NCBI GenBank assembly: GCA_015067435.1 | Contig: SVMM01000002.1 | Span: 202,979-266,978, forward strand | Reading direction: 5' to 3' | Length of the DNA: 64,000 nt | From: Oscillospiraceae bacterium | GTDB lineage: Bacteria > Bacillota > Clostridia > Oscillospirales > Oscillospiraceae | Shown: piece after piece, positions 35,272-43,796 of the stretch | Numbering within the stretch: the first letter of the stretch is position 1 | Layout of the letters: each line of letters opens with the position of its first letter | The notes under the pieces: generated by a model | Seen by the model: the letters and a program-made list of their open reading frames with translations, nothing else | What the model was told of the DNA's origin: nothing | Databases searched by the model: none | Program-made: the position numbers and the translations under genes

Positions 35272-35303
35272 AAAAGAGGTCTGCCGTACGGCAGGCCCCT
35301 TTT
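35272..35303. terminator. Bidirectional terminator
   Basis: An A-rich/T-rich flanked hairpin (CTGCCG TA CGGCAG core) lies between the convergent acetyltransferase and mglC-like genes. Confidence 0.8.
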
Positions 35304-35317
35304 GCTGATAAGCGTTT

Positions 35318-36325
35318 TTACTTCTTGGCGAGGTACTTGCGCAGGTCGAGCGCGACGGCGACGACGATGACAAGGCCCTGCACGATGTAGTTGTAGTACG
35401 GGTTGACGCCGAGGAACTGGAGCACGATCTTCAAAAGCTCGAACACCAGCACGCCGACGAGGACGCCGGGCACCGTGCCGATACCGCCGGTGGTGGACAC
35501 GCCGCCGATGGTGCAGCTCGCGATGGCTTCCAGCTCATAGCCCATGCCCATGGACGTGGACGCGCCGCCGGTCTTCGCCGCCAAAATCCAGCCCGCGACG
35601 GCGTACATGATGCCGGCGGTGGTGTAGATGAGGATCAGCGTCTTGGTGGTGTTGACGCCGGAGACCTCCGCCGCGACCTCGTTGCCGCCGATGGCGTACA
35701 TGTACTTGCCGTGGCGGGTCTTGTTGTAGAGGAACCAGAAGTACGCGCCGAAGATAAGCGCCACGAACAGCAGCAGCGGCAGATGGAAGCCGGTGGTGTT
35801 GCCGAGCTTGGCGTTGATGAGGTCGATGTAGCTCTTTTGGAAGCCGCCGATGGGCTGCGCGTCGGTGATGACGAGGCAGATGCCGTAAACGATGGTCTGC
35901 GTGCCAAGCGTCGCGATGAAGGGCGGGACATGGAGCTTCGTGACGATCAGGCCGTTGACGATGCCGATGGCCGCGCCGAGCGCGACCACGCACAGCAGCA
36001 CGACGAACATGTTCATCTCCGGCAGGCTGGTCAGACGGCCTGAGTAGTCGCCCTTCTGGATCAGAATGCCGGACAGGCACGCCGCCAGGCCGACCTGACG
36101 GCCGGCGGAAAGGTCGGTGCCCTTGGTGATGAGGCAGCCGGAGACGCCGAGCGCGATGAGGAAGCGGACGGCGGTGTTGCTCATCAGGTTGCCGAAGTTG
36201 CTCCACGAGAAGAAGTTCTCCTTCGTGACGCCGACGATGATCGCCACGATCACGAGCATGACGACGATGGGGTTCGATTTCGCGTACTTCCATGCCTTTT
36301 GGGCGAAGTTTTCCTTTTTCTCCAT
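35318..36325 (-). CDS. mglC: Galactose/methylgalactoside ABC importer permease
   Basis: A 335-residue CUT2-family sugar permease with about nine or ten spans. Family motifs are GVSGCLITKGTDLSAGRQVGLAA-type region (about 58-80), VNGLIVTKLHVPPFIATLGTQ (about 130), YAIGGNEVAAEVSGVN (about 210) and the C-terminal CTIGGVSTTGGIGTVPGVLVG (about 270). It forms the membrane channel for MglA and MglB, encoded directly upstream in the same operon. CUT2 systems also carry ribose or xylose; the MglB-type binding protein favours galactose/glucose. Confidence 0.92.
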   Translation of the reverse strand: MEKKENFAQKAWKYAKSNPIVVMLVIVAIIVGVTKENFFSWSNFGNLMSNTAVRFLIALGVSGCLITKGTDLSAGRQVGLAACLSGILIQKGDYSGRLTSLPEMNMFVVLLCVVALGAAIGIVNGLIVTKLHVPPFIATLGTQTIVYGICLVITDAQPIGGFQKSYIDLINAKLGNTTGFHLPLLLFVALIFGAYFWFLYNKTRHGKYMYAIGGNEVAAEVSGVNTTKTLILIYTTAGIMYAVAGWILAAKTGGASTSMGMGYELEAIASCTIGGVSTTGGIGTVPGVLVGVLVFELLKIVLQFLGVNPYYNYIVQGLVIVVAVALDLRKYLAKK

Positions 36326-36340
36326 TGTTCTTCCCTCCCG

Positions 36341-37852
36341 TTATTCAAACTGCGTGGCAAGCGCCATGATGTTCTCCTGATTGGCCTCCCCGCCGTCGAC
36401 GAAGCCCGTCACGCGCCCGTCGCACATGACCATGATGCGGTCGGACATGCCGATCAGCTCGCCCATCTCGGACGAGATCATGATGATGCTCTTGCCCGCC
36501 TTGGCAAGGTCGGCGATGATGCAGTAGATCTCGTACTTCGCGCCGACGTCGATGCCACGCGTTGGCTCGTCAAGGATCAGCACCTCGGGGTTGTTCGCCA
36601 GCCACCGGCCGATGAGCACCTTCTGCTGGTTGCCGCCGGAGAGCGACTGGATCAGCGTCTTGCCGGACGGCGTCTTGATGTTCATCTTCCTGCGGTTGTC
36701 CTCCACGAGGTCGTTGATCTTCTTCGTGTTGAGCACAATGCCGTGGTCGACGTACTGGTTGAGGGACGCGATGGAGATGTTGTCCGCCACGGAGAGGACG
36801 CCCATGATGCCGCTGCCGCGGCGGTCCTCCGTCAGCATGGCGATACCCTGATCGATGGCGTCCTTCGGGCGGTTGATCTTCAATTCCCTGCCCTGATAGG
36901 TGATCTTGCCCGTCGTGTGCGAGCGCGTGCCGAAGATGCCCTCCATCAGCTCGGTGCGCTGCGCGCCGACGAGGCCCGCGACGCCGAGGATCTCGCCCTT
37001 GCGGACGTTGAAATTCACATGGCGGAAGCTCTTGGGGTTGATGGAGGTGAAGTCCTCGACCTCGAACACCACCTCGCCGGGCACGTTCTCGCGCTTGGGA
37101 TAGAGGTTCGTCAGCTCGCGGCCCACCATCTTGGTGATGATGAAGTCGGTCGTCAGCTCCTTCGCCGCCCATGTGCCGATGTACTGGCCGTCGCGCATGA
37201 TGGTGACCTCGTCGCTGATGCGCAGGATCTCGTCCATCTTGTGCGAGATGTAGACGATGGCGACGCCGTCCTTCTTGAGGTCCTCCACGATGCGGAACAG
37301 CGCCTCGACCTCGTTCTGCGTCAGCGACGACGTCGGCTCGTCCAAGATCAGCACGCGGCAGTTCGCGCTGACCGCCTTCGCGATCTCGACCGACTGCATC
37401 TGCGAGATCGACAGCTCACCGAGCTTCTGGCGCGGGTCGAAGTCCATGCGCACCTTCTTGAGGACCTCCGCCGCGTCGTCATACATCTTCTTATGGTCGA
37501 CGATCGGGAAAAAGCCGAGCGCCTTTTTCAGCGGATAGCGGCCGAGATAGATGTTCTCGCCGATCGTGCGGGCGGGGATGGGCTGGAGCTCCTGATGCAC
37601 CATCGCAATGCCCTTGCCCAGCGCGTCGAGCGGGTCCTTGATCTCGACCTTATTGCCGTCTATATAGATTTCACCTTCGTCCATCGAATAGATGCCGAAC
37701 ATGCATTTCATCAAAGTTGATTTTCCGGCGCCGTTTTCGCCCATCAGCGCGTGAACGGTGCCGGGGCGGAGCTGCAGCTGCGCATGGTCGAGCGCCTTGA
37801 CGCCCGGAAACGACTTGCATACGCCGCGCATCTCCAGTACGAATTCAGACAT
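36341..37852 (-). CDS. mglA: Galactose/methylgalactoside ABC importer ATPase
   Basis: A 503-residue double ATPase of the CUT2 type. The first cassette has Walker A GENGAGKSTLMKCMFG (about 38), signature LSISQMQSVEIAKA (about 143) and Walker B RVLILDEPTSSLT. The second has the usual degenerate P-loop (GLVGAQRTELMEG, about 292) with intact signature LSGGNQQKVLIGRWL (about 400) and EVLILDEPTRGIDVG. This asymmetry is normal for the family. It lies between mglB and mglC. Confidence 0.94.
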   Translation of the reverse strand: MSEFVLEMRGVCKSFPGVKALDHAQLQLRPGTVHALMGENGAGKSTLMKCMFGIYSMDEGEIYIDGNKVEIKDPLDALGKGIAMVHQELQPIPARTIGENIYLGRYPLKKALGFFPIVDHKKMYDDAAEVLKKVRMDFDPRQKLGELSISQMQSVEIAKAVSANCRVLILDEPTSSLTQNEVEALFRIVEDLKKDGVAIVYISHKMDEILRISDEVTIMRDGQYIGTWAAKELTTDFIITKMVGRELTNLYPKRENVPGEVVFEVEDFTSINPKSFRHVNFNVRKGEILGVAGLVGAQRTELMEGIFGTRSHTTGKITYQGRELKINRPKDAIDQGIAMLTEDRRGSGIMGVLSVADNISIASLNQYVDHGIVLNTKKINDLVEDNRRKMNIKTPSGKTLIQSLSGGNQQKVLIGRWLANNPEVLILDEPTRGIDVGAKYEIYCIIADLAKAGKSIIMISSEMGELIGMSDRIMVMCDGRVTGFVDGGEANQENIMALATQFE

Positions 37853-37932
37853 ACCGTTGTGCCTCCGTTCCTTCAGGATAATGTCTCTGGGGGTTGGGAA
37901 CGCTTTTTTCTCTCGCCTGACTCTGGAATCTT

Positions 37933-37967
37933 AAAAACGGGTGAGCCTTTCGGCTCACCCGTTTTTT
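37933..37967 (-). terminator. Attenuating hairpin between mglB and mglA
   Basis: A 15-bp perfect stem (37933-37947 with 37952-37966) has A/T tracts at its base, giving a T-run on the minus strand. It lies 45 nt after the mglB stop and 81 nt before the mglA start. It probably lets most transcripts end after the binding-protein gene. Confidence 0.8.
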
Positions 37968-38011
37968 CACTGTGCAAACGGGGATCGTTTCTGCTATGCC
38001 CGTTGTGATGC

Positions 38012-39070
38012 TCAGCCGGTGACCTTGACGTAGTCGACCCAGTAGTAGTTCTGGATGTTCTCACCGTTCAGCGCCTTGACGGTGACGTCAACGGCGGTGT
38101 GGGACTGGCCGATGTGGTCGTTGAGCACCGTACCGGTCATGGTGCCGTCCTTGACCATCTGCTGGCACTCCTCCAGCGCGTCAACGCCGACGAGGTAGAT
38201 GTCCTGACCGACGGTGCGGCCCGCGGCGGTGATGGCGGTGGCGGCGCCGAGCGCCATGGCGTCGTTGTTGCAGAAGACGACCTCAACGGCGTCGCCGTAC
38301 TTGGCGAGGTCGTTGGCGCAGATCTCCTGGCCCTTCGCCTGCGCCCAGTTGCCGATCTGGTCGTCGAGGCACTCGACGGTGATGCCGGCGTCGGTCAGCG
38401 CCTTGACGGAGAACTCGGTACGATACTGCGCGTCAACGTTCTCGGGGTCGCCCTCGATCATGATGTAGCTGACCTTGCCGTCGCCGTTGATGTCGCCCTT
38501 GTTGGCGAGGTCGCGGATGATCTCGCCCTGATAGGTGCCGGACTGGCGGGCGTCGGCGCCGACGTAGCAGACCTTCGCGTTGTCGAGGATGCCCTTGTAG
38601 GACTCGTCGCCGTTGTCGCCGAGCGGCTCACGGTTGATGAGGATCAGGGGGATGTTCGCGGCGACGATCTTGTCGATCGCGGCGTCCGCGGAGGAGGTCT
38701 GGACGAGGTTGAGGATGATGGCGTCCATACCCTGGGTGATGAAGTTGTCGATCTGGTTGTTCTGCTCCGCCATGTCGTTCTTGCCGTCGACGATGGTCAC
38801 GTCATATTTGACGGTATCGTTGTTCAGGCTTTCAAAATAGCTGAGCAGCTCGTTGCGGTACAGGGTCATGAAGTTGTCGTCAAACTGATAGATGGCGACG
38901 CCGACCTTATAGGTCTTGGGGCCGGAGGCCGCGGGGGTGGTGGCCGCGGGAGTGGTCGCCGCAGGGGTGGTCGCCGCGGGAGCGGGCTCGGTCGTGCCGC
39001 CACCGCCGCCGCAGGCGGCAAGCGCGAATACCATGGCCAATGCAAGAATCGTTGCAAGTGCTTTCTTCAT
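38012..39070 (-). CDS. mglB: Galactose-type ABC importer binding lipoprotein
   Basis: A 352-residue periplasmic-binding-protein-like lipoprotein: signal MKKALATILALAMVFALAAC, with the lipobox Cys at 20. An Ala/Thr/Pro-rich spacer (about 25-48) keeps it off the membrane. Residues 52-352 form the sugar-binding fold (YKVGVAIYQFDDNFMTLYRNEL, DGKNDMAEQNNQIDNFITQGMD read in parts, FCNNDAMALGAATA, LVGVDALEECQQMV). These match MglB, including the calcium-site-like DINGDGKVSYIM (about 208). It captures galactose or glucose. AAGGAG precedes the ATG and a strong promoter lies upstream. Confidence 0.93.
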   Translation of the reverse strand: MKKALATILALAMVFALAACGGGGGTTEPAPAATTPAATTPAATTPAASGPKTYKVGVAIYQFDDNFMTLYRNELLSYFESLNNDTVKYDVTIVDGKNDMAEQNNQIDNFITQGMDAIILNLVQTSSADAAIDKIVAANIPLILINREPLGDNGDESYKGILDNAKVCYVGADARQSGTYQGEIIRDLANKGDINGDGKVSYIMIEGDPENVDAQYRTEFSVKALTDAGITVECLDDQIGNWAQAKGQEICANDLAKYGDAVEVVFCNNDAMALGAATAITAAGRTVGQDIYLVGVDALEECQQMVKDGTMTGTVLNDHIGQSHTAVDVTVKALNGENIQNYYWVDYVKVTG

Positions 39071-39119
39071 ACTTCTTCTTCTCCTTACTCATAATTTTGT
39101 TTCCCACGCGGGAAAGATG

Positions 39120-39136
39120 TACGGGACAATCCCGTA
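39120..39136. promoter_or_regulatory. Operator-like palindrome at the mgl promoter
   Basis: TACGGGA, 3 nt, TCCCGTA: a perfect 7-bp inverted repeat just downstream of the mglB -10 box, where a bound repressor would block initiation. No regulator gene is adjacent. Confidence 0.55.
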
Positions 39137-39141
39137 TCTGT

Positions 39142-39170
39142 AAAATATCATCTTCCATCGAGAAAGTCAA
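39142..39170 (-). promoter_or_regulatory. Promoter of mglBAC
   Basis: Minus-strand TTGACT (39165-39170), 17 nt, TATTTT (39142-39147), about 72 nt before the mglB ATG. The 314-nt gap 39071-39383 holds this promoter, the adjacent palindrome and the divergent cyclase promoter; the remainder shows nothing else. Confidence 0.65.
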
Positions 39171-39280
39171 ATGCGTTGCTTTCAACCGATTCGATTTCGT
39201 CATAACAGACAAATGTTTCGCGTAAATGTTGTCACGGTGACGAAGATTCGCGTCTTTCTGAAATACCGTCATTTTATCCA

Positions 39281-39309
39281 TTGCCCATCCGAGGTATCCG
39301 CGCTATAAT
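39281..39309 (+). promoter_or_regulatory. Promoter of the diguanylate cyclase gene
   Basis: TTGCCC (39281-39286), 17 nt, perfect TATAAT (39304-39309), about 75 nt before the ATG at 39384. Confidence 0.65.
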
Positions 39310-39383
39310 ATATAATGTAAATTTGTAAGTTAATTCTTCCCGCTTGTACGTACAAATTTAGAATCGTGGTGTGATTTTTTCCG

Positions 39384-40514
39384 ATGCTTGAACGTATTCA
39401 CAATCGAATTCGCAGCTTTTTCTTCCACTCCGGCACGCTGCGGCAGCAGATCTTTTCTGCGACGATCGTCATCGGCAGCTTTGCGAGCATCCTTGCCGTC
39501 GCGCTGACTATTCACCAGCAGCTCGGCATACACGCGCGGGTCGGAACCCTCATTTGCAGCGCATGGTTCATTATCTTTCAGCTCATCAACGCCCGCCGTC
39601 GTGTGGGCGACATGGCGTGCACGGTGTTTGTCTGCGGGCTCAATCTGGTGATCCTGCCGATGCTGTTCTTCCCCTTCGGCAGCTACCGCGGCTGCATCCC
39701 TCTGTTCTACCTCATCGGCCTGCTCAATTCCGCGCTGCTGCTGCGCGGACGCATGAGAGCGATGGTGTCTGTCATTTCCATGTATGTCATGCTGTTTTCC
39801 TTTACAGCAGCCAATTCCAACCAATCTTTTAATTACGATCTGTCTCAGGAAACCCTTTATCAGAACCAGAAGCTGGCGCTGTTTCTCACCGGCACGGCGG
39901 TGGTCATTCTCACCGCATACATCCTCAAGGCATACGAGGACGAGCGCCACCACAGCGAGGAGCTGATGGAGCGGCTCAAGTCGCTCTCCTTCCGCGACCC
40001 GCTGACCAGCCTCTACAACCGTCGCGAGCTGTTCCGCCGTCTTGAGCTGGTCTATCAGCCGCAGTCCGAGCGCACCGACCGGGGCGACAAGCTCCGGCTG
40101 GAGGGCTGCTACATCGCCATGTTCGACATCGACAACTTCAAAAAGCTGAACGACACGTATGGACACCAGTTCGGCGACACCGTGCTCAGCACGGTCGCAA
40201 AAACACTTTTGCAGGCGGTCGATCCGCCCTCCGCCGAGCTTGCCGCGCGCTACGGCGGCGAGGAGTTCGTCTGTATGCTCTACGCGGACAGCATCAGCAG
40301 CGCCTTTACGCGCGTTGACGAAGCGCGGCGCGCCATCGCGGCACTCACCTGGGATGATGTTCCCGGACTGACCGTCACGATCAGCGGCGGTCTGGTCTCC
40401 TGCGAGAAGTTCACCAAGCTGGACGACGCCATGCAGGCGGTCGACAAGCTGCTCTATCAGTCGAAAAACAGCGGCAAAAACCGCATCTCCACGCACCTCG
40501 ACAGCCGCCGCTGA
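39384..40514 (+). CDS. Membrane GGDEF diguanylate cyclase
   Basis: A 376-residue enzyme making cyclic di-GMP. Residues about 20-190 form about six membrane spans (IVIGSFASILAVALTI, TVFVCGLNLVILPMLFFPF and others) with no recognised sensor fold. The GGDEF domain covers about 205-370: FRDPLTSLYNRRE (about 207), MFDIDNFKKLNDTYGHQFGD (about 246) and the active site RYGGEEFVCML (about 287), which is intact. No RxxD inhibitory site is seen just before it. It is a single-gene unit, divergent from mglBAC. The signal sensed is unknown. Confidence 0.92.
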   Translation: MLERIHNRIRSFFFHSGTLRQQIFSATIVIGSFASILAVALTIHQQLGIHARVGTLICSAWFIIFQLINARRRVGDMACTVFVCGLNLVILPMLFFPFGSYRGCIPLFYLIGLLNSALLLRGRMRAMVSVISMYVMLFSFTAANSNQSFNYDLSQETLYQNQKLALFLTGTAVVILTAYILKAYEDERHHSEELMERLKSLSFRDPLTSLYNRRELFRRLELVYQPQSERTDRGDKLRLEGCYIAMFDIDNFKKLNDTYGHQFGDTVLSTVAKTLLQAVDPPSAELAARYGGEEFVCMLYADSISSAFTRVDEARRAIAALTWDDVPGLTVTISGGLVSCEKFTKLDDAMQAVDKLLYQSKNSGKNRISTHLDSRR

Positions 40515-40532
40515 TGCCTCAGCCGAGAATAA

Positions 40533-40566
40533 AGAGCCGTTCCCGCCGGGGAACGGCTCTTGTTTT
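40533..40566. terminator. Terminator between the cyclase and the cobalamin operon
   Basis: A 12-bp perfect stem (40533-40544 with 40549-40560) and a T-rich tail on the plus strand, also placed to end the 20-kb minus-strand operon whose last stop is at 40577. Confidence 0.85.
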
Positions 40567-40576
40567 GTTTCTTTGT

Positions 40577-41233
40577 TCATCCGCGCGCCGCCGGGTCAAG
40601 AAGCCCCGCGGCGGCATAGAGCAGCGCGTTGCAGATCGCCGCGGCAACGGTGCTTCCCCCCTTGCGTCCCATCGCCACGATGGCGGGTACGCCGCAGTCC
40701 TCGCAGACGGCGAGGGCGCGCTCCTTGCTCTCGACGACGTTGACGAAGCCCACCGGCACGCCGATGACCAATGCGGGCCGCGCGCCGTCCTCGATCGCGT
40801 CCGCGATGCGCAGCAGCGCCGTCGGCGCGTTCCCGACGGCGAGGATCGCTCCGGGATGCTCGCGCAGCGCACGCTCCATGGAGATGACCGCCCGCGTGAC
40901 GCCGCGGCGCTTCGCCTCCGCCGCGACCTCTTCGTCCGCCATGTAGCACACCGCCTCGCATCCGAGTCTGGACGCTGCGGCGCGGCTCACGCCCGCGAGC
41001 GCCATGTTCGTGTCCGTCACGATCACACCGCCGCGCAGCGCGTCCCTGCCCCGTTCGACCGCGTTTTCCGTGAAGCGGAGCGTCTGCGCGTACTCAAAAT
41101 CCGCCGTGGTGTGGATGACGCGCCGGACGACCGCCTCCCGCTCCGGCGGCACCGCGGTCCCGCGCGCGCGAAGCTCGCGGTCGATGATCGCCATGCTCTC
41201 GCGCTCGATCTCCGCGGGTTTGGCATATTCCAT
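40577..41233 (-). CDS. cbiC: Cobalt-precorrin-8 methylmutase CbiC
   Basis: Moves the C11 methyl to C12, giving cobyrinic acid; 218 residues. The start is ATG 41233 after GAGGGGTG, 5 nt past the cbiP stop; a longer in-frame extension is Arg-rich noise. The catalytic His lies in VRRVIHTTADFEYAQTLRF (about 36), with DTNMALAGVS (about 75) and GVPVGFVNVVESKE (about 160). It is the last gene of the cobalamin operon, before the terminator. Confidence 0.93.
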   Translation of the reverse strand: MEYAKPAEIERESMAIIDRELRARGTAVPPEREAVVRRVIHTTADFEYAQTLRFTENAVERGRDALRGGVIVTDTNMALAGVSRAAASRLGCEAVCYMADEEVAAEAKRRGVTRAVISMERALREHPGAILAVGNAPTALLRIADAIEDGARPALVIGVPVGFVNVVESKERALAVCEDCGVPAIVAMGRKGGSTVAAAICNALLYAAAGLLDPAARG

Positions 41234-41238
41234 CGCTC

Positions 41239-42714
41239 TCACCCCTCCATGATCCGATAGATCGCGTCCATATCCAACGCGGCGCGCACGCCGTCGGCAA
41301 GCAGGTCGTACTGCCGCTCCCGAAACGCGCGGCGCGGCTCCGGCGTCCCGCCGGCGTACGTAACGCCTTTCCTGCCGCACAGCCATGCGGCGATCCGTTC
41401 CGTCGTCTCGCCGCTGTCGAACAGGCCGTGCAGATACGTCCCGCACACGCTGCCGCGGCGGCAGCCGTCCGGCCTGCCGTCCTCAAGCACGCAAAACGCC
41501 TCGCCCCGCACCTGCGTCTCCCCCATGTGGATCTCGTAGCCCTCGATCCGCGCACCGTCCATGGTGCCGCCCGTGACCGCCGCGCGCACGCGCGTCAGCG
41601 TCTTCTCCGGCGCGAAAACGGTCGTGCAGGGCAGGAGCCCCATGCCGCACAGCGCCTGCGTGTCCGATTCCACGCCCGACGGGTCGCGCAGCTCCTCGCC
41701 GAGCATCTGGTATCCGCCGCAGACGCCCAGCACCGGCGTTCCGGCTGCCGCAAGCGCGCAGATTCTCTCCTCCAGACCGTTCCGGCGCAGCCAGAGCAGA
41801 TCGTCAACCGTGCTTTTCGTGCCCGGCAAGATAATACAGTCCGGTGCTTGCAGCGCCTCCGGATCGTTTACATAACGCACGCCAAGCTGCCCGTGCTGCT
41901 CCAACGGCGTGAAATCCGTGAAATTGGAGATATGCGGCAGGCGGATCACCGCAATATCGATAGGTTTATCGGTTTTTCTGACAGACAAGCGTGGTGCGAG
42001 CGAATCCTCGTCGTCCAGCTCGGCGCGCAGATACGGCACGACGCCCAGCACCGGCGCGCCGGTCTTCTCCTCGATCTGCCGAAGGCCCGGGCGCAAAAGC
42101 GCCTCGTCACCGCGGAATTTGTTCACGATCAGCCCGCGAACGCGTGCCCGCTCGTCCGCTTCCAGCAGCGCCACCGTGCCGTAGAGCTGCGCGAATACGC
42201 CGCCGCGGTCGATGTCGCCAGCCAGCAGCACCGGCGCGTCCACCAGCTCCGCGAGGCCCATGTTCACGATGTCGTTTTCCCGCAGGTTGATCTCCGCCGG
42301 GCTGCCCGCGCCCTCGATCACGACGATCTCATGCTCAGACGCAAGGCTCTCGTACGCCGCGAGCACCTCGGGGATCAGCACGCGCTTGTACGCCATGTAG
42401 TCCGCGGCGCTCATGTGCATCCGCGCGCGCCCGTTCACAATCACCTGGCTGCCCGTGTCGCTGGACGGCTTGAGCAGGATCGGATTCATCCGCGCGTCCG
42501 GCTCGACGCCCGCCGCCTCTGCCTGTGCGATCTGGGCGCGTCCAATCTCCAATCCGTCGCGCGTCACACCGCTGTTGAGCGCCATATTCTGGCTCTTGAA
42601 CGGCGCGACGCGATATCCGTCCTGACGGAAAATGCGGCAGAGCGCCGTACAGAGCAGGCTCTTGCCCACGCCGGACATTGTCCCCTGCACCATGATGCAC
42701 TTTGCGCGCCTCAT
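41239..42714 (-). CDS. cbiP: Cobyric acid synthase CbiP/CobQ
   Basis: Amidates four side chains of adenosylcobyrinic a,c-diamide using glutamine and ATP; 491 residues. The N-terminal P-loop is VQGTMSGVGKSLL (about 9), with VIEGAGSPAEINLRENDIVNMG read in parts at about 135. The C-terminal class I amidotransferase has its nucleophile Cys in PVLGVCGGYQMLG (about 339) and the His/Glu pair near GTYLHGLFD (about 437). ATG 42714 overlaps the cobD stop by 4 nt. Confidence 0.94.
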   Translation of the reverse strand: MRRAKCIMVQGTMSGVGKSLLCTALCRIFRQDGYRVAPFKSQNMALNSGVTRDGLEIGRAQIAQAEAAGVEPDARMNPILLKPSSDTGSQVIVNGRARMHMSAADYMAYKRVLIPEVLAAYESLASEHEIVVIEGAGSPAEINLRENDIVNMGLAELVDAPVLLAGDIDRGGVFAQLYGTVALLEADERARVRGLIVNKFRGDEALLRPGLRQIEEKTGAPVLGVVPYLRAELDDEDSLAPRLSVRKTDKPIDIAVIRLPHISNFTDFTPLEQHGQLGVRYVNDPEALQAPDCIILPGTKSTVDDLLWLRRNGLEERICALAAAGTPVLGVCGGYQMLGEELRDPSGVESDTQALCGMGLLPCTTVFAPEKTLTRVRAAVTGGTMDGARIEGYEIHMGETQVRGEAFCVLEDGRPDGCRRGSVCGTYLHGLFDSGETTERIAAWLCGRKGVTYAGGTPEPRRAFRERQYDLLADGVRAALDMDAIYRIMEG

Positions 42715-43796
42715 AAAAGCACCTCCCGCAGCGCGGAAACCAACCGCTCATTCTCCTCCCGCGTACGCACCGCCGTTCGATACCAGCCCTCGTCCAGCCC
42801 CGCGAAGTCGGCGCAGCAGCGGATCAGGATACCCCGCCGGCGCAGTTTGTCGTTCAGCCCGGCGGGGCCCCGAAACAGCAGGAAATTTGCCTCCCCCGGT
42901 ATCACAGATAGACCGAGAGAGCATAGCTGTCGATTCAACCACGGTCTTTCGACGCCGATCAGCGTACGCACTTGGTTGACATAATCTACATCTGCCAATA
43001 CCGTGACCCCCGCCGCCTGTGCGACGCCGGACACCGACCACGGCGGAGCGCAGTAGCGCATGGCGTCCAGCAGCGCTGCGTCGCCGCACAGCACGTAGCC
43101 CAGCCGCAGCCCCGCGAGGCCGTAGAGCTTGGTGAACGCCTTAAGGATAATGACCTCCGGAAACGTGTCCAGCAGCGTTCCGTTCTCTCCCCTGCCCTTG
43201 ATCGCGCGCAGAGCGCAGAGCGTCCGATACCGCTCCGGCTCGTCCAAAAAATCGACGAAGCACTCGTCGACCAGCAATCTCGTTCCGGTCTCGTGGCAGC
43301 GCGCCGCGATTTCTTGCAGCAGCGCCGGATCGACCGTCACGCCGCTCGGATTATTAGGTTGACATAATACTGCCAAACTGATTTGACCCGTGATCTCCCG
43401 TACAAATGCTCCGGTCATGTGAAACGTGTCGTCCAGCGGCACGCGCCGCAACGCGCAGCCGCAGGTGTCCAGCGCCGCCTCGTACTCGCCGAAGGCGGGC
43501 GCCGTCACTAGCGCGCGCTTTGGCCGGAGCGCGTACGCGGCGCGGTACAGCAGCTCGCTTGCTCCGTTGCCGCACAGCACCTGTTCCGCGCGCACGCCCT
43601 CGTGCGCCGCGATTGCCTCCCGCAGCGCGCGGCAGTCAGGGTCGGGATAGCGATCCGCCGACGCAGCCGCTCCGCAGACGGCGCGGCGCGCGCTCTCCGG
43701 CACGCCCAGCGGGCTGACGTTCGCGGAAAAGTCCAGCGGCTCCGCGCCGAATTCCCTTTTATACGCGGCCCAGTCGCCGCCATGCGTCCGGATCAT
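42711..43796 (-). CDS. cobD: Threonine-phosphate decarboxylase CobD
   Basis: A PLP enzyme making (R)-1-aminopropan-2-ol phosphate for the nucleotide loop; 361 residues, aminotransferase fold. Motifs: LDFSANVSPLGVPESARRA (about 21), VLCGNGASELLYR (about 76), LCQPNNPSGVT (about 147), LLVDECFVDFLDE (about 175) and the PLP Lys in ILKAFTKLYGLAGLRLGY (about 221). Histidinol-phosphate aminotransferase is the close paralogue, but cbiB adjacency decides. It overlaps cbiB and cbiP by 4 nt each. Confidence 0.92.
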   Translation of the reverse strand: MIRTHGGDWAAYKREFGAEPLDFSANVSPLGVPESARRAVCGAAASADRYPDPDCRALREAIAAHEGVRAEQVLCGNGASELLYRAAYALRPKRALVTAPAFGEYEAALDTCGCALRRVPLDDTFHMTGAFVREITGQISLAVLCQPNNPSGVTVDPALLQEIAARCHETGTRLLVDECFVDFLDEPERYRTLCALRAIKGRGENGTLLDTFPEVIILKAFTKLYGLAGLRLGYVLCGDAALLDAMRYCAPPWSVSGVAQAAGVTVLADVDYVNQVRTLIGVERPWLNRQLCSLGLSVIPGEANFLLFRGPAGLNDKLRRRGILIRCCADFAGLDEGWYRTAVRTREENERLVSALREVLL

